Shown here one piece after another: positions 1-11,114 of a DNA stretch of 64,000 nucleotides. A program made the translations under genes and the position numbers. The stretch's first letter is position 1. Every line of letters starts with the position of its first letter. This DNA is from Nitzschia sp. DOCU1 (taxonomy: Eukaryota > Bacillariophyta > Bacillariophyceae > Bacillariales > Bacillariaceae). The DNA lies in assembly GCA_951394045.1 (NCBI GenBank), contig OX595994.1, positions 1,302,001 through 1,366,000 of the forward strand. The letters are read 5' to 3'. The notes below the pieces were generated by a model. That model was not told where the DNA came from. It did not search any database and was given only the letters and a program-made list of their open reading frames with translations.

Positions 1-1325
1 TACTGAAGAGCCAGCAAGGTGCTATGATCGTCGTCGGAATCATCATAAAGATGCTGGGATGTAGAAGAAGACGATAAGTCTTCTTTCGATGATTCTTGGT
101 TGTTTCCCGTTGAATGTCCAGCTCTATTGTTCTTGGTACTACCTGCTGCTGTTGAAAGCTCTGGAGTGGCAGCAGTTGCTGCCGCTACTTCGAGCAAGCG
201 CAAGGAGGACTCGATCAAATGTGCCCCATAGTGTTCGATGCGATCAATGTATGTATCAACATCGCGTCTCAACATGTCTGGAGAACTATATTTGTGTTCA
301 TGCAAATACCGTTGTTGCAACCAAGCATGGATATCCTTACTGGGTCCCTCCTGATCATCATCTTCGTCGTTGTCACGGGCCCATGTTTTTGCTGTGGCAC
401 CACCTCGAGCTTTTGTTGGATGATGTGACGACGATGAGGCCGGAGGAGTGAGGGTGTAAAACGCCCAATACTCCATCAAATGATTGATCAAGACGGCAAG
501 TTCCAAGGGCGGCGGACAGGGTTGTTGTCGTCGTCGTCGTCGTCCCGGCTGCTGCTGCTGCTGCGATTCTTTCTCGAGAGACATGAACAGAATGTGCATG
601 GCCACAAACAAATCTTGATCCGAATTGAGAATCCATTGAAATTGTTCAGAACAAGTGGCATGGCGTTGAAAGAGTTGCAGCAACTCTAGACAAAACAAGC
701 CGCTGCTACGAGAAGATGACGCATCCACCTCACTCGGGTGGTCAGCATTATTTTCCAGTTGGAGAAGAACCAAGATTCGATGGAGAATCTTTTGCAGCTC
801 GGTATTGGCCACATTAGGGGCCTTGTTCAAGAGAGCCATGATACGAGGCATCATATTTTCTTGAACGAGCTGAATACTTGTAGGATCATCAATGTCGTTC
901 TCCACATTGAGAGTCAACAGAGTCACCAGGTCTTGAATCGTCGTTTGACGGCTGCTACTTTGGTAGCCTTGATGTGGAGGATCATCATCAGTGCTATAGC
1001 TCTGGGCGTTGTTGGTGGGTGAATCATCCTCGAGTTCACCATGGCCGAGACGTCGGCCACAACCAGCATCGGACGAAACAACAACAAGGAATGCAAAATC
1101 GTCACTCTCCAGGATACTTTGAATACGACGAAGACAGCTGCGAATCTCATAGGAACGAGCCGCACGACTATTTTGATTTGCACCGCGTGGTGGCGGCTGT
1201 TGCTGTGACATTGTCGTCATGGTGGCAGCAGCATTAGTATCGGAGTGAAACAGAAGAGACTGCAAATATTCCACGTTTTGATGCAACTGCTCCGATAGAG
1301 CAGCGGCGGCAGCAGTAGACAGCAT
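1..1325 (-). CDS. Unknown protein, 3' part cut by window edge
   Basis: The minus strand is open from an ATG at 1325 to the left edge (about 441 codons, no stop reached), so this is the N-terminal part of a larger protein. I do not recognise the family. The protein starts with an alanine-rich helix, then shows long amphipathic helical stretches rich in Leu, Ile and Gln (for example around residues 60-80 and 115-165) separated by low-complexity Ser, Asp, Gln and Arg tracts, including a five-Gln run followed by Arg repeats near residue 260. This suggests a helical-repeat scaffold, but that is inference. No signal peptide or membrane segment is seen. A 709-base gap separates it from the divergent PLAC8 gene, so the two may share an upstream region. 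Being open over 1.3 kb with coherent composition supports a real gene. Confidence 0.75.
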   Translation of the reverse strand, partial: MLSTAAAAALSEQLHQNVEYLQSLLFHSDTNAAATMTTMSQQQPPPRGANQNSRAARSYEIRSCLRRIQSILESDDFAFLVVVSSDAGCGRRLGHGELEDDSPTNNAQSYSTDDDPPHQGYQSSSRQTTIQDLVTLLTLNVENDIDDPTSIQLVQENMMPRIMALLNKAPNVANTELQKILHRILVLLQLENNADHPSEVDASSSRSSGLFCLELLQLFQRHATCSEQFQWILNSDQDLFVAMHILFMSLEKESQQQQQPGRRRRRQQPCPPPLELAVLINHLMEYWAFYTLTPPASSSSHHPTKARGGATAKTWARDNDEDDDQEGPSKDIHAWLQQRYLHEHKYSSPDMLRRDVDTYIDRIEHYGAHLIESSLRLLEVAAATAATPELSTAAGSTKNNRAGHSTGNNQESSKEDLSSSSTSQHLYDDSDDDHSTLLALQ

Positions 1326-2034
1326 GATATTGTTTCAACTAAAATAGCAAATGGAAAGCTTGAATAATCAGTATTGCAATGCGAATGCAACGGAGGATCA
1401 TCGGCCGCTACTCGTTTGCAAGAAAGAGCCAAAACAAGATCCATCAAGGCATGGCGTCGCAGCATTGCTTGGAGGGAACTTTTTTGGCGGTGAGAAGCGA
1501 AGAAGAAGAATTTCCAAAAGGTACTTTCATAGGCTTTGATGGATGGGACTGGGGGCCGTTAGAAGAATACTGAGGCTATATTGAAAAATGCGCAAGGCAG
1601 GCCACCAGCATACCACGCGTTAAGTATTTGATGTCACGCCCCTAAATATTTCATCCGTTGATTGGATTGAATTGAATTGCGCCATGTCCGTGCCTGAAGA
1701 TAATTCAAATCAATTGAAATAGAGGGACACCCGGATACGCGAGTTCGTCCACTTCATTCATCATTGCAAGTCGTCACGCCTTGCGTACTATCAGTTCTGT
1801 TGTTGTAGCAACAACCCAGCTACTGCTGCATTGCCATCTTTTTCCTTTTCATCCAGCGTGCCATCCCTGACAAAGAGGTTGCATCATCTGCGTTATCGGT
1901 TGTGTTAACAGAGGATAGTTCAGCGCAGTAGTCAATCGTTGCTATCGCCAACAGAAGTGTGGAGAAGTTCTTCCATTGATTAACACTAATACACAACAAT
2001 AACACACGCAGTAACTCTCTACACTACTCACAAA
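1326..2034. other. Divergent intergenic region
   Basis: This stretch lies between two divergently oriented genes and must hold both promoters. It contains an AT-rich degenerate repeat (ATTGGATTGAATTGAATTG around 1660-1680). I see no convincing coding frame, RNA gene or defined promoter element. Confidence 0.6.
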
Positions 2035-4048
2035 ATGCATTGGGAAGATTCACGTGACGAGGAAACTACGTTTCCAGACGAAAGACCTGCTCTTTCGAAT
2101 CAAAGCAAAATGATCTCCAACGCGTTGCGTCAAGCCGACAAGGCAATCCACGGCGGCGCCAGCAATTACGACCCTTCAACTACGTCGGGAGGATCTTCTT
2201 CGTATGGGGATTCCACGACGGACTCGACAATTAAAACGGGCGTCGATACTCGAGCTGAGAAACAAGCAGCAAGAGCACATACGAATGTCACTATCCCAGC
2301 CGCGGTAGCATCCACCACCAAGACAACGTTGAACTTGAAAAGCAATGACACTCAATTTCATATTATTGCAGATCTCATTGTATCGAAATATCTGCATCTT
2401 TTGGATTCTGGTGCTGCCTCGTTTTCGGTGACACCCAAAGACAAGGAACAGTTGGAGCGAATGGTGTCACGAGACAGCTTTGTGGACGCTGTCCGATATC
2501 GGCTACAATACTGTCCCGAGGACTCTTTCAGGCCGATTCATGTGGTGACGCGACAATGTCGAGCCTTAGGCCTGCATCGATCTGGAAACCAGAATCCTTT
2601 GTATGCCCCCGCGGGGACTGTGATCCAGATTGAGGTACGTAACTAGGATACAATGCCTTGCTCTGGACCCATCGCACCTCTTCTTCTGACTCACATAATA
2701 CTCTTTGTTCTTTTGATTCACTCCTCCAGCGCCCGTCCAACGACGCGTATTCGACGGTTTCCGGAGCGACCGAGAGTGTCTTCACCTATGATGAATCACT
2801 TCAGTCCAAGGCGGATATCGGGCGTCAACAGCTCGTGGCAGAACTCCGAGAAGCTTCGACACTCATGGCGGAGTCTGTCACACCCGAAGCAGCTGCCTTT
2901 TGGCGGAGGCATGTCGTGGAACTTCAAACGCGCCTCCGTAATCTTTATAATGACAAGGACGTCTTCAGTGGTCCGGTGCTTGGTGCGGCATTGGATGCTG
3001 CGGAAGTTTTGTGCCAGGATGAACGAGTCCGAGCCTTCTTGACCGAAAACATTGCGTACGTTCCTGCTGCCCGAGACGCGCTACTCTACCTACCGGCAGA
3101 TGATTACACCGAAGCAAGTCGTCGTCCCCGACAAGTCTATCAAAGCAAATACCGTGTGAATAGGGCACCTAGCGGGGACTCTTCTGCCGGCTCTGCAACT
3201 CTGGACACGGAACTACTAGACGGCATGTCTATGGTCGACGTGGTGGCTCCCGCAAACCTTCCCGAAGGGTATACATTTGAAGCGGAAATCGAGGGCCGCC
3301 GGTTCATGGCTACTGTTCCTCCGGGTGGTGTTCGCAAGGGACACACATTTTCGTGCTACATGAGAGACTTTGATAAGGGACAGTCGGACATGCCGACGGG
3401 CAAATGGCGAGACGGCCTATGGGAATGCTTCAAGCATGGCTTCACTCATCCGATGCTTCTCAATTCCTTTTTCTGTCCTCTTCGTAAGTTTTCCGTGCTC
3501 TCTCTTGTTTCGTCGTGTTCATTCAATCACTAACTCTTCTATTCCGCCAAATGATAGGTGCGCTTTCCCAAGTCATGACACGAATGGACCTGGACTTCAC
3601 GGGCCTGCCATCACGGGATATTCCCAAAACCGGTGTTTGGTCCACTTCGGGAATGACAACCACCATTATGGTGTTCTGGGTCCTGTTGAATACGTTTATT
3701 TTCGCCGGACTCTACTACAAGCTAACTAAAGTGGTTCCCGTTTCCGGTGCCGACATTGCTTCGTTTGTTCTGGTCAATGTCGGCATGTTTGCCTACATGG
3801 TCTATGCCACTTCCAATACTCGGACGATACTTCGAGAACGATCCATGATCCGAGAAAACTGTTGCAAAGATTTAAATGATATCATGTACGCCAGTATGTG
3901 TATGCCTTGTGTGATTTCCCAAATGGGCCGTCACACCGTTTCCTACGAAGAGCACAAGGGCATCTTTTGTACAGACACTGGCTTGGAACCAGGCGTTAAT
4001 GTCGACTTTGCAGCGCGAGATCATCATGGCTCCTACAGAATTTGGTAA
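2035..4048 (+). CDS. PLAC8 (Cys-rich) domain membrane protein
   Basis: Three exons fit: 2035-2634, 2730-3483 and 3558-4048, with canonical GTACGT and GTAAGT donors, giving about 614 residues. The C-terminal third (from about residue 423) is a PLAC8 domain: it opens with GKWRDGLWECF, followed by a short Cys segment (FFCPL at the second intron), two hydrophobic segments (IMVFWVLLNTFIFAGLYY and FVLVNVGMFAYMVYA) and the family hallmark RENCCKDL...CMPCVISQMGRH. PLAC8 proteins act at membranes in cell-size control and metal handling in plants, fungi and animals; the role here is unknown. The N-terminal half is hydrophilic, Ser/Thr-rich, with a helical central region. The second intron splits an Arg codon within the domain, and the continuity of the domain across it supports the splice. 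It converges on the gene at 4221. Confidence 0.85.
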
Positions 4049-4220
4049 TATAGATATTATTATTTGAATTGCAATGATACACTATTAGTATTCTTTTTTA
4101 TATATCGTTTCCCCAGCAGTTATCGAGAATGAGGCTTTTGACGAGGAACATTCTTCCTTCCGTTCATGAATGGAAGAACTCCTCATCTATTATTCCCAGC
4201 CACCTCACATTCCCTTGTTA

Positions 4221-5033
4221 TTAATTTTTAGCAACACAAGCCCGGTTAGCCATATTCATTGAAATTGGGCTTGGAGGAGCGTAGCCAAGCATTGAGGGCA
4301 TCGCTTGTCCATCCAGTTGAAGGGAGTTGACGTGCTCTCCGCAAATCGCCAACTTGAAATCCAATCGGATTCGAGAACGGCACCGAGGCTCAATGTCAGG
4401 AAAGAATCGCCGTCGCTGTCGACCACTACTCTTTGGTTTGATGGAAGAATTGTCAGCATCCTTGGAACAAGCTTCTCCCAAAACCTTTCGAATGGGTGAG
4501 TGGTGAAGATTGTTCTTGGGAGTTTTGAGTCGCTGGCGATACTCGGTGTTGTCATCGTCATCAGCGATATCTTCCTCCGATAGAATCCCGGAAGATTGGC
4601 TATCATATCCCGTGATAGACTCTCTCCACAAAAGTTTTAGCGTTTCCCCAAACGTTGCTCGAGTCATTTCAACAATTTCGTTAATGGCAGAGGATTCCGC
4701 GTCCAACATCATGTCATCAATGTTGATGTACATGTTTGCACTTCGCAAATCCAACGATTCCAAGAAACCCCGTTTGTCCTCGGAAGTCACCAAAGTGAAG
4801 TTGATAGCATCACGTTCACATAGCCCTTCTGACTCGAATCTAAAAAGCATAGCCCGTGCTACGGCTTGGAACACATCATCGTCATCAAAGGCAGTCGACG
4901 TTACCACCGATGGAGGTCGGTTTACGGAGATTTGTTTCGACACCGCCACTTCCTCGTTGGCCACCATGTTTCTTCTCCCCACGATTTTTCTCAAGACTTT
5001 CATTGTGCTTTGGGAGAAAGAAGTTTGATGCAT
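4221..5033 (-). CDS. Unknown acidic protein
   Basis: A single open frame of 270 codons from the ATG at 5033 (a second ATG at 5003 is also possible). I do not recognise it. The N-terminus is basic (MKVLRKIVGRRNM), then comes a predicted helical region of about 100 residues with an acidic patch (FDDDDVFQAVARAML) and a second acidic patch (ILSEEDIADDDDN) before a basic Ser-rich segment (RQRRRFF). The C-terminal part (CRSRIRLDFKLAICGEHV) looks like a short beta-rich segment. There is no signal peptide or membrane span. It is convergent with the PLAC8 gene, about 170 bases away, and divergent from the MsrB-like gene. Confidence 0.65.
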   Translation of the reverse strand: MHQTSFSQSTMKVLRKIVGRRNMVANEEVAVSKQISVNRPPSVVTSTAFDDDDVFQAVARAMLFRFESEGLCERDAINFTLVTSEDKRGFLESLDLRSANMYINIDDMMLDAESSAINEIVEMTRATFGETLKLLWRESITGYDSQSSGILSEEDIADDDDNTEYRQRLKTPKNNLHHSPIRKVLGEACSKDADNSSIKPKSSGRQRRRFFPDIEPRCRSRIRLDFKLAICGEHVNSLQLDGQAMPSMLGYAPPSPISMNMANRACVAKN

Positions 5034-5491
5034 GAAGGGGTAGACCGACTTGGAAGTGTGTACGACAATGGCTTGTGGATGCAATATTTTGCGTAGTTCG
5101 CTTGTTTTTCAAATAGTCGCCCGAATTTTGTCGCTGATTACGGGCGAGGACGTCGGAGGCATATTTTGAGCGACGCCAACCCGCAGGGCGGCACGCTGGC
5201 TTATGAAAATACTCAAAACCTGTATTTATTCATTACCGAGTTTCCATAGGTAACGTTAAAAGCGGTTATTTCGCTAGTTTTCTGGTCGACTGAGTCCTAC
5301 TTTCGACGTAATTCGTGGAGAAACCGAGACGAGACCCCCGCTCGAAAAAGATGATGCACGGGAAGGATAGGCGCCTTGATGGTCTTTCCTCGAAGAAACA
5401 TGCCACTCTTTCAGTGTCAATTTATCAACACGTGGTACTTCTGATGTACCAGAGCCCTTCCACCTTGGACAGAAATTATTCTCTCATAACA
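5034..5491. other. Divergent intergenic region
   Basis: Lies between two divergent genes. An in-frame upstream ATG at about 5348-5420 could extend the MsrB gene, but that would bury its signal peptide. Nothing else is recognised. Confidence 0.5.
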
Positions 5492-6349
5492 ATGCTAGGA
5501 ATGTGGCTGGGTGCGGTGTTTCTTCTGTCTTCTGCCCTTTTGGGCAACTTGCCCATGGTGCGATCTGAATGTTCGGCGCCGTGCGTCCCAGGAAGCGAAG
5601 ATATCATGAGTCCCAAGGCGCATGGTACCTCTGAGACACCCGTGCAAGAAAATCTTCGCTGGGGCTGTGATCGGGAGACGGCCGATAGAATCTGCGTAAG
5701 AATGATTTTGTTTGTTTGGCGATCTCTCCTCTGTACAATAGGCAACACCTCACTTCATCGTTGTGGCTTTATCCTTTTTCTAGAATTACAACCGACACTA
5801 CGCGGAATATTCTGGCTACTGGGAAAAAACAACATTCTTAGCAGACATTGCGAACAAGAAGGAAGAAAACTTTTATGATTCCAATACAGGCAAGCTGTTG
5901 TTTGTTGCACCAAGAGATCGAACTTGGGATGACTGGATCGCGGAAAGCAAGGCCCACGGATGGCCATCCTTTCGAGATACTGAAGTCAACTGGGACTACG
6001 TACGCGTGTTACCGAATGGTGAAACTGTATCCTTGGACGGGACGCATTTGGTAAGTTTGCTGCCACTCATTGTTTAATTATTGGGGCACGTGTCGCCATG
6101 CTTCTCACCAATACCCTCCTACCATCACACCAGGGCCACAACTTGCCAGACAACAAAGGAAACAGATACTGTATCAATCTGGTTAGCATTGCAGGGAACC
6201 CACAAACTCGCAGAGGTAAATAAGATGTTTCGTTTCTAGTTTTGTATAGCTTTTCAATGAACAATCTGCTTTCGGGGTGGCTTCATTAAGTTAATCTTCT
6301 ACGTGTCCTTCTCCATCCACTTCCCCCAGGAGAAAGTCAAGATCTCTGA
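5492..6349 (+). CDS. msrB: Secreted or plastid MsrB-type methionine-R-sulfoxide reductase
   Basis: Exons 5492-5695, 5784-6050 and 6134-6215 are clear; a last small exon 6330-6349 follows a CCCCCAG acceptor, giving about 190 residues. Without that intron the frame stops at 6223. The start at 5492 gives a hydrophobic signal sequence (MLGMWLGAVFLLSSALL). The rest matches MsrB: NYNRHYAEYSGYWEK, GKLLFVAPRDRTWDDW, HGWPSFRD, DGTHLGHNLPD and NRYCINLVSIAG, in which the Cys occupies the place of the catalytic Cys. The usual zinc CxxC pairs are not obvious, which suggests the zinc-free type. MsrB enzymes reduce the R-form of methionine sulfoxide in proteins using thioredoxin; a secretory-pathway or plastid location is inferred from the leader. 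Confidence 0.82.
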
Positions 6350-6564
6350 TCGTATTTAATCGAACTTACTAGGATAAGTGTCAAGGGGGTCTATAGCCCC
6401 TACACAATCTGTAACCCAAAATCAAATTCGCTCGACACTTCTTGCCTGCCCACAGCATCCATCTCTACTCAGCGGACAACATACGCAGAGAACAAGCAAT
6501 GAATAGTTGTGAATATATAGTCATACAACTCGAGGTGGAAACAGAGCACTAGAAGAACGGAAAG

Positions 6565-8857
6565 CTAATAGCAATTAGTACAGCAGGAGCAGATGATTTC
6601 GGGGGTTTGCCCTGTGCAATCTGCCGAAAATGAGTCAAAAATCGAGGACCCTGAGCAGAAGATAGGGTCGAGGTCTCCAGTCAGGGAGTTGTCGTGAAGG
6701 TAGAGGGCGCCAAGAGTGCTGGTCAAACTACCAAGTTCTGTTGGGACCTGCCCACTTAAAAGATTTTCGTAGAGACTCAAAGCAGACAATGCTGTCAAGT
6801 TCCCTAGCGTAGCTGGTATCTGACCACGAAATCCATTTCCATATAAGCGCAGCACGGTTAGAGCCGTCAACAGCCCGAGTTCCGTTGGTAGGTAACCCCA
6901 GAGTTTGTTGACGCCAGCGTCGAACTCTTGCAGACTTGTCAATGATGAAATTTCCACCGGCAATTGTCGAACGAAGTTATTTTCGTTCAGACTGAGAAAA
7001 GTCAAGCTTGTCATGATGCCAAGCTCCGATGGCAACGATCCCGAAAACTGATTGCTCGACAAGTCGAAGAACGACGTTTGTGTCAAATAGCCCAGCTCAG
7101 TCGGCAGCGTACCGCTGAGAGAATTACCCGATAGGTCCAAATGTCTCATAAACGAAAGGTTCCAGATGCTACTGGGCAAGTTGCCCGAGAAATCCGACCC
7201 TAAGGTGGTGCACCAGTGTGAGTGAGCGACAAACAACGTTTCGACGAACTGCAATTCAACACTTACCCCTCAAATCAAGATGCGAAAGACTCGTCAAGTC
7301 ACCAATCTCGCCTGGAAGCGACGAGTCCAAAGTATTCATGCCAAGATCGAGGTGAACCAAAGACGTAAGAAGTCCCAGCTCAGTTGGAAGACTGGTATTC
7401 AATCCATTTCCATTAAGATCGATAATTTCGACTGCATCGAAACTGTCGCAGGAGATACCGTACCACAGGCAAACATCCGATGAAGAAAGCCAGCCCTCAT
7501 TTGTAGCCCACTGGTCGCCATCTGTAGAGTAGTAGAGCGTTGCAAGTGCGTATCGATCACGGAAGAAGTCGCTTGAAAGAGTATCCAGCGGCCAGTTCTC
7601 ATCCAGCAACCAAAGGAAGGCTGTCCTTGCCGCTGAATCGTTCGGGGGAGTGTCTTCTGGCAAAAGCCCAAGGATGTCAGCTAGTAGCTGCATATCGGCA
7701 CTTGAGTTTGATGGTGTTTGTTGCGGAGCGCGTGTCGTCGAAGTAGGAGCAGCCGTTGGACTTCGAGTGGTAGAGGGGCTAGGTGCCGAAGCGTCATCCC
7801 CTTTGGCCAACAAAAGAACGATCGCAACTACGGCGCCTGTAAGAAGGATGGCCAAAACTATAATGGTCCGGCATTTCCAATCTTTTGGTATTCTTGTGTA
7901 TTTCTGATCAACAGCACTGGTCCTAGCCCCTTCAAGACGCTCGGACGGCGACTCCACAACTTCTTGCGCCAGCGAGCCAGGAATGGCTTGCGGTTGCATT
8001 GAAGGTGACGTGAATTCATTTTCTTCGACATCCAATGATGCTGCTGGACCTCCAAGTAGTCCTAGTATTCGGGTAACAGGCATGATACGTTGCCGCTCGA
8101 CTGAAGATAAAGTGGTGTCACTTTCGTATTCACTGGGGCTCTCATCATCCACAAAACGATCGTTTGGGTCAAGAATACCACTAGAAGAGGAGTCACTATC
8201 CAAATCTGGCGGGAAAGCTTCATCTTCATCCGAGTTCCCTAGTCTTTCTTCCAGAGCCTCGGCATCCTTGGCAATCGGCTCCTGCGCGGGATAAGTTGCT
8301 TTCTCGTGCTCGTCCCCTTCGGTATGTTCTAAAGGTTTGGATGACTTCGTGTGTTTCTTCTTTTTCTTTTTCTTGGACACTTTCTTCTTCTCTTTTCTTG
8401 ATCTACGACTCCTTTCAATATCGGAAGTAGGAGGTGAGTCATCAGCGCTATTCTCCTTTTCTCGGCTCGAACGGGACTTTTTCCTTTTGGACTTTCTCTT
8501 TTTCCTCTTTTCAGAGGATGGCCGTCGCGGAGCGTCTGAGGGCTCAGCATCTGTCCCGTCATTTGCAGACTCATCGGGGTACTCTTCATCATTAGATCGA
8601 CTAAGACTCCGGCTTTTTCTTGTAGACGAAGACTTTCTGGTTGATGATTTCTTCTTGGTCTTCTTTTTTTCTTTCTTTTTGGGAGTGTGCTCAGAGACAT
8701 CTGCCATGACGGCCACCTCTTCTGCTGTCACCGAAGCATCAGCCAATGCATCGCTATCACGGAAGCTAGGTTCTCGTGAAAGAACATCCTCAACTTCCTC
8801 GGATTTTCGTTCTTCAATGGCATCTTTGACAGTTGTGTTGACTTCTATGGACGCCAT
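6565..8857 (-). CDS. Single-pass membrane protein with leucine-rich repeats
   Basis: Two exons, 8857-7267 and 7199-6565, joined by a 67-nt intron (GTAAGT...TTAG) falling inside a repeat; 741 residues. The N-terminal about 320 residues are hydrophilic with long Lys/Ser/Arg tracts (KKKEKKKTKKK and similar). A membrane segment (TIIVLAILLTGAVVAIVLLLA) lies near residues 326-350, then a Ser/Thr/Pro stalk, a region with DGDQWATNEGWLSS and CLWYGISC (like the cap before plant LRRs) and about nine or ten plant-type repeats of pattern LxxLxLxxNxLSGxLPxELGxL. The family resembles diatom LRR surface proteins; no kinase domain is present, so signalling would need partners. Orientation with the basic tail inside is inferred. 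The ATG at 8857 was chosen because the upstream in-frame start is TTG. Confidence 0.85.
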
Positions 8858-9681
8858 GATCACTTCCGAATTCACCGTAAATCCCAAAAGTCAAAAAAAG
8901 CGCCGAGTGCTTTCGACGCCGAGATTTACCGAGAAAACAACCTATTCAAAACACATTATCTGCAACCAAAGAGATGTGATATCCCTTCTGGTCACCGTTC
9001 CAAGTATTTGAAATCGCAGGTATGATTGAAATACAAAGGGAAAGCACCACCACAGTCAGTAAAATGAGAGAAGCAAAAATGGTGCGTTGGGAAAAGTGGT
9101 CGGAGGGGTCAGTTTCAAGGGATCAATCTGCGACCGCGCCGCAATCGGACAAAGATGAAATAGTTCGGAACCTCGCCTCTATCACTAGCTATACTCATGT
9201 ATACTTAAAGAAAGTTCGACACCAATTCTATCGACTCTGCTATTGCCCTAAGGAGGTTGAAATTTTTGCTGCTAGAGAATATTTGGAGTAGCCTATCCTC
9301 TTGCGCGATGGTTTCAGTAGTGCCAAGGTAAATAACACTCCGAGTATTCATGCGTTTGATGGGCCCCCTTCTATTCTCGTTTGTTTGAAGACATTATCGA
9401 TTACGGAAGAAGATGGTCAGTCAAGCTCATCTTCCCGCCTCTTCTCAGAGGCATCAAAAACCTCCGAGCAGGATGGCAACCAATTAACGCCACCTGCATC
9501 AGAAGCCTTGGGGTGACAACTTTGTACACCACGTAGCACTACAAGTCGCTCAGCATTTTCCTTCTGATAGGATCCACCGTTGATATCGCATGACCAAATT
9601 CGTGGATGAGCTGTTGAAAATGGTGCGTTGACCACCGAAATGTGGAACGCCATACCAAGCCCCGACTTCTAATTTGTGCGT
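8858..9681. other. Intergenic region without a supported gene
   Basis: Between the LRR gene (5' side) and the 3' end of the [2Fe-2S] protein gene. Several short open frames occur on both strands but none has protein-like composition or a recognisable domain. It must hold the LRR gene promoter. Confidence 0.5.
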
Positions 9682-10663
9682 TTATGCCTCCTCCAAAAGC
9701 TCTTGCATCTCCCGCTGTAGTTTAGATCGATAAGATGGCTGCGCTTTCTGCCAGTGCTGCAACACTGCAATGACGCGTTCCTTGTTTCCGTCCGCATTTT
9801 GACCCAATTTTTCTTCTGCATCGGCCCATACTCGGTAGGATAGTGAAAGAGAAGCGTCCGACGCCACTTGCCGTAATTTGCCCAAGACTACGTTTTGAGC
9901 ATCGTTTGTCGCTTCGTTCCATCGTTCTTGATCCAACCGAGCCTTGGCTCGCAAGGCATACGCATGTGCGAGGGCCGCGGATTTCGAATGACTTTCCTCT
10001 AACTTGCTAATGACACTATTCAACAAACGTTCCTGTTCTACGGGGTCTGTTTATAGAGGCAAAACAACAAACCATTCATGAGAACAAGTTAAGATTGTTC
10101 CAACGTCAAAATGTCGTAGATCCAAAAGTCCCAACGCCTTCACTAGAGGTCAGACGCGGTCCTTTCCTTGACGTTCATCTTGGCAACAAGTAGCACCGAA
10201 ATAGAAACCTTGTTTCATTCTAAACGGCGACTCTATAGAATGTTGCCGAATTTGTTTTCGCTAAAGAATAAATAAACGTACCTGGAGTGGCCTGAACTCG
10301 TTCCATTACCTTGGCGGCGGCGCCTAATAGTTTGGCAATGGGCGTCATGACGGTATTCTCGGTCGCCAGTTCCCATTGCACCATGACTTTAGCAGCATCA
10401 CTAAGATCATGTAAAAGAACGGTTTTGTCGGGCAGTTCCAAGACGGCGTTGGGCCCCTTTTCGCATTGCGAGAGACATCCACACGATTCGACCGTCGCCG
10501 ACGCGGGTGCGAGCAAATCCGTGACGGTTTCCAGTAGGTGCGGCGCCTTTTTGGAGCAGTGCTTGTTACGGCAGACACGAACGGTCGGTGGCGTCAAGGA
10601 ATGACAAGTCTGCGCCAGCAGTAACAAGACGAGACAATGAAGTAATGAAATGGTGCGTTGCAT
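9682..10663 (-). CDS. Thioredoxin-like [2Fe-2S] ferredoxin domain protein
   Basis: Two exons, 10663-10282 and 10046-9682, with a GTACGT donor and AACAG acceptor, give 248 residues. The ATG at 10663 starts a signal sequence (MQRTISLLHCLVLLLLAQTCHS). Next comes a thioredoxin-like ferredoxin fold: VCRNKHCSKK near residue 30 and CGCLSQCEKGPNAVLEL near residue 68, supplying the four Cys of the Cx4C...Cx3C pattern that binds a [2Fe-2S] cluster. The C-terminal exon is helical with TPR-like features (AHAYALRAKARLDQERWNEA). Proteins with this domain pair occur in plastids of algae and plants, but the leader lacks a clear F after the cleavage site, so the location is uncertain. It is divergent from RPT4 across a 451-base region. 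Confidence 0.78.
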
Positions 10664-11114
10664 TTTGTTTGGTTGGTGGGGGGCGATGGATGTGTGGATA
10701 CGATGTGGCATCGTCAAGACTTCCAACAAAACGCGAAAGATCGTGGAGGGAGTGAGTCGAAGAACACAAAGAACATCCTCGCGAAGATCGCAGTCATGTC
10801 ACATCGGCTATTTATGACGTCATTGATGGGGGGGGCGTTTGAGCTTACGTCACGTTCGTGACTGGTGAATCGGGTGGAAAGTCGCCGACACCCAACGAAG
10901 GATGGTGCGGCGGATGTCTCTCTCGCCACCATGGCGGTCCTTGCCGATTTACTCCAACAACAGCAACGACAGGCAGCGCAATCCCAACTTGTCAACACGC
11001 TATTGCTGTCTTTACAATAATAGTACCGTCCAAGTTCTGTGCAAAGATCTACATTTCCGTTGCCTTTTCTGTTCCGATTGACTAAAATAATTGAACACCA
11101 ATCACACACACAAC
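10664..11114. promoter_or_regulatory. Divergent promoter region with CRE-type palindrome
   Basis: Between the divergent [2Fe-2S] protein gene and RPT4. A perfect CRE palindrome TGACGTCA lies at 10815-10822 and a second CRE-like site TTACGTCA at 10845-10852, 30 bases apart. Diatom bZIP factors are known to bind TGACGT-type sites in CO2-responsive promoters; use of these sites here is inference. Confidence 0.45.

Noticed and set aside
8337..9011. Plus-strand open frame of about 224 codons opposite the LRR gene
   Set aside because: It is the complement of the Lys/Ser-rich tail, giving Phe/Leu/Ser runs without domain sense.
9022..9516. Two short plus-strand frames after the LRR gene
   Set aside because: Short, weak starts and no recognisable protein features.
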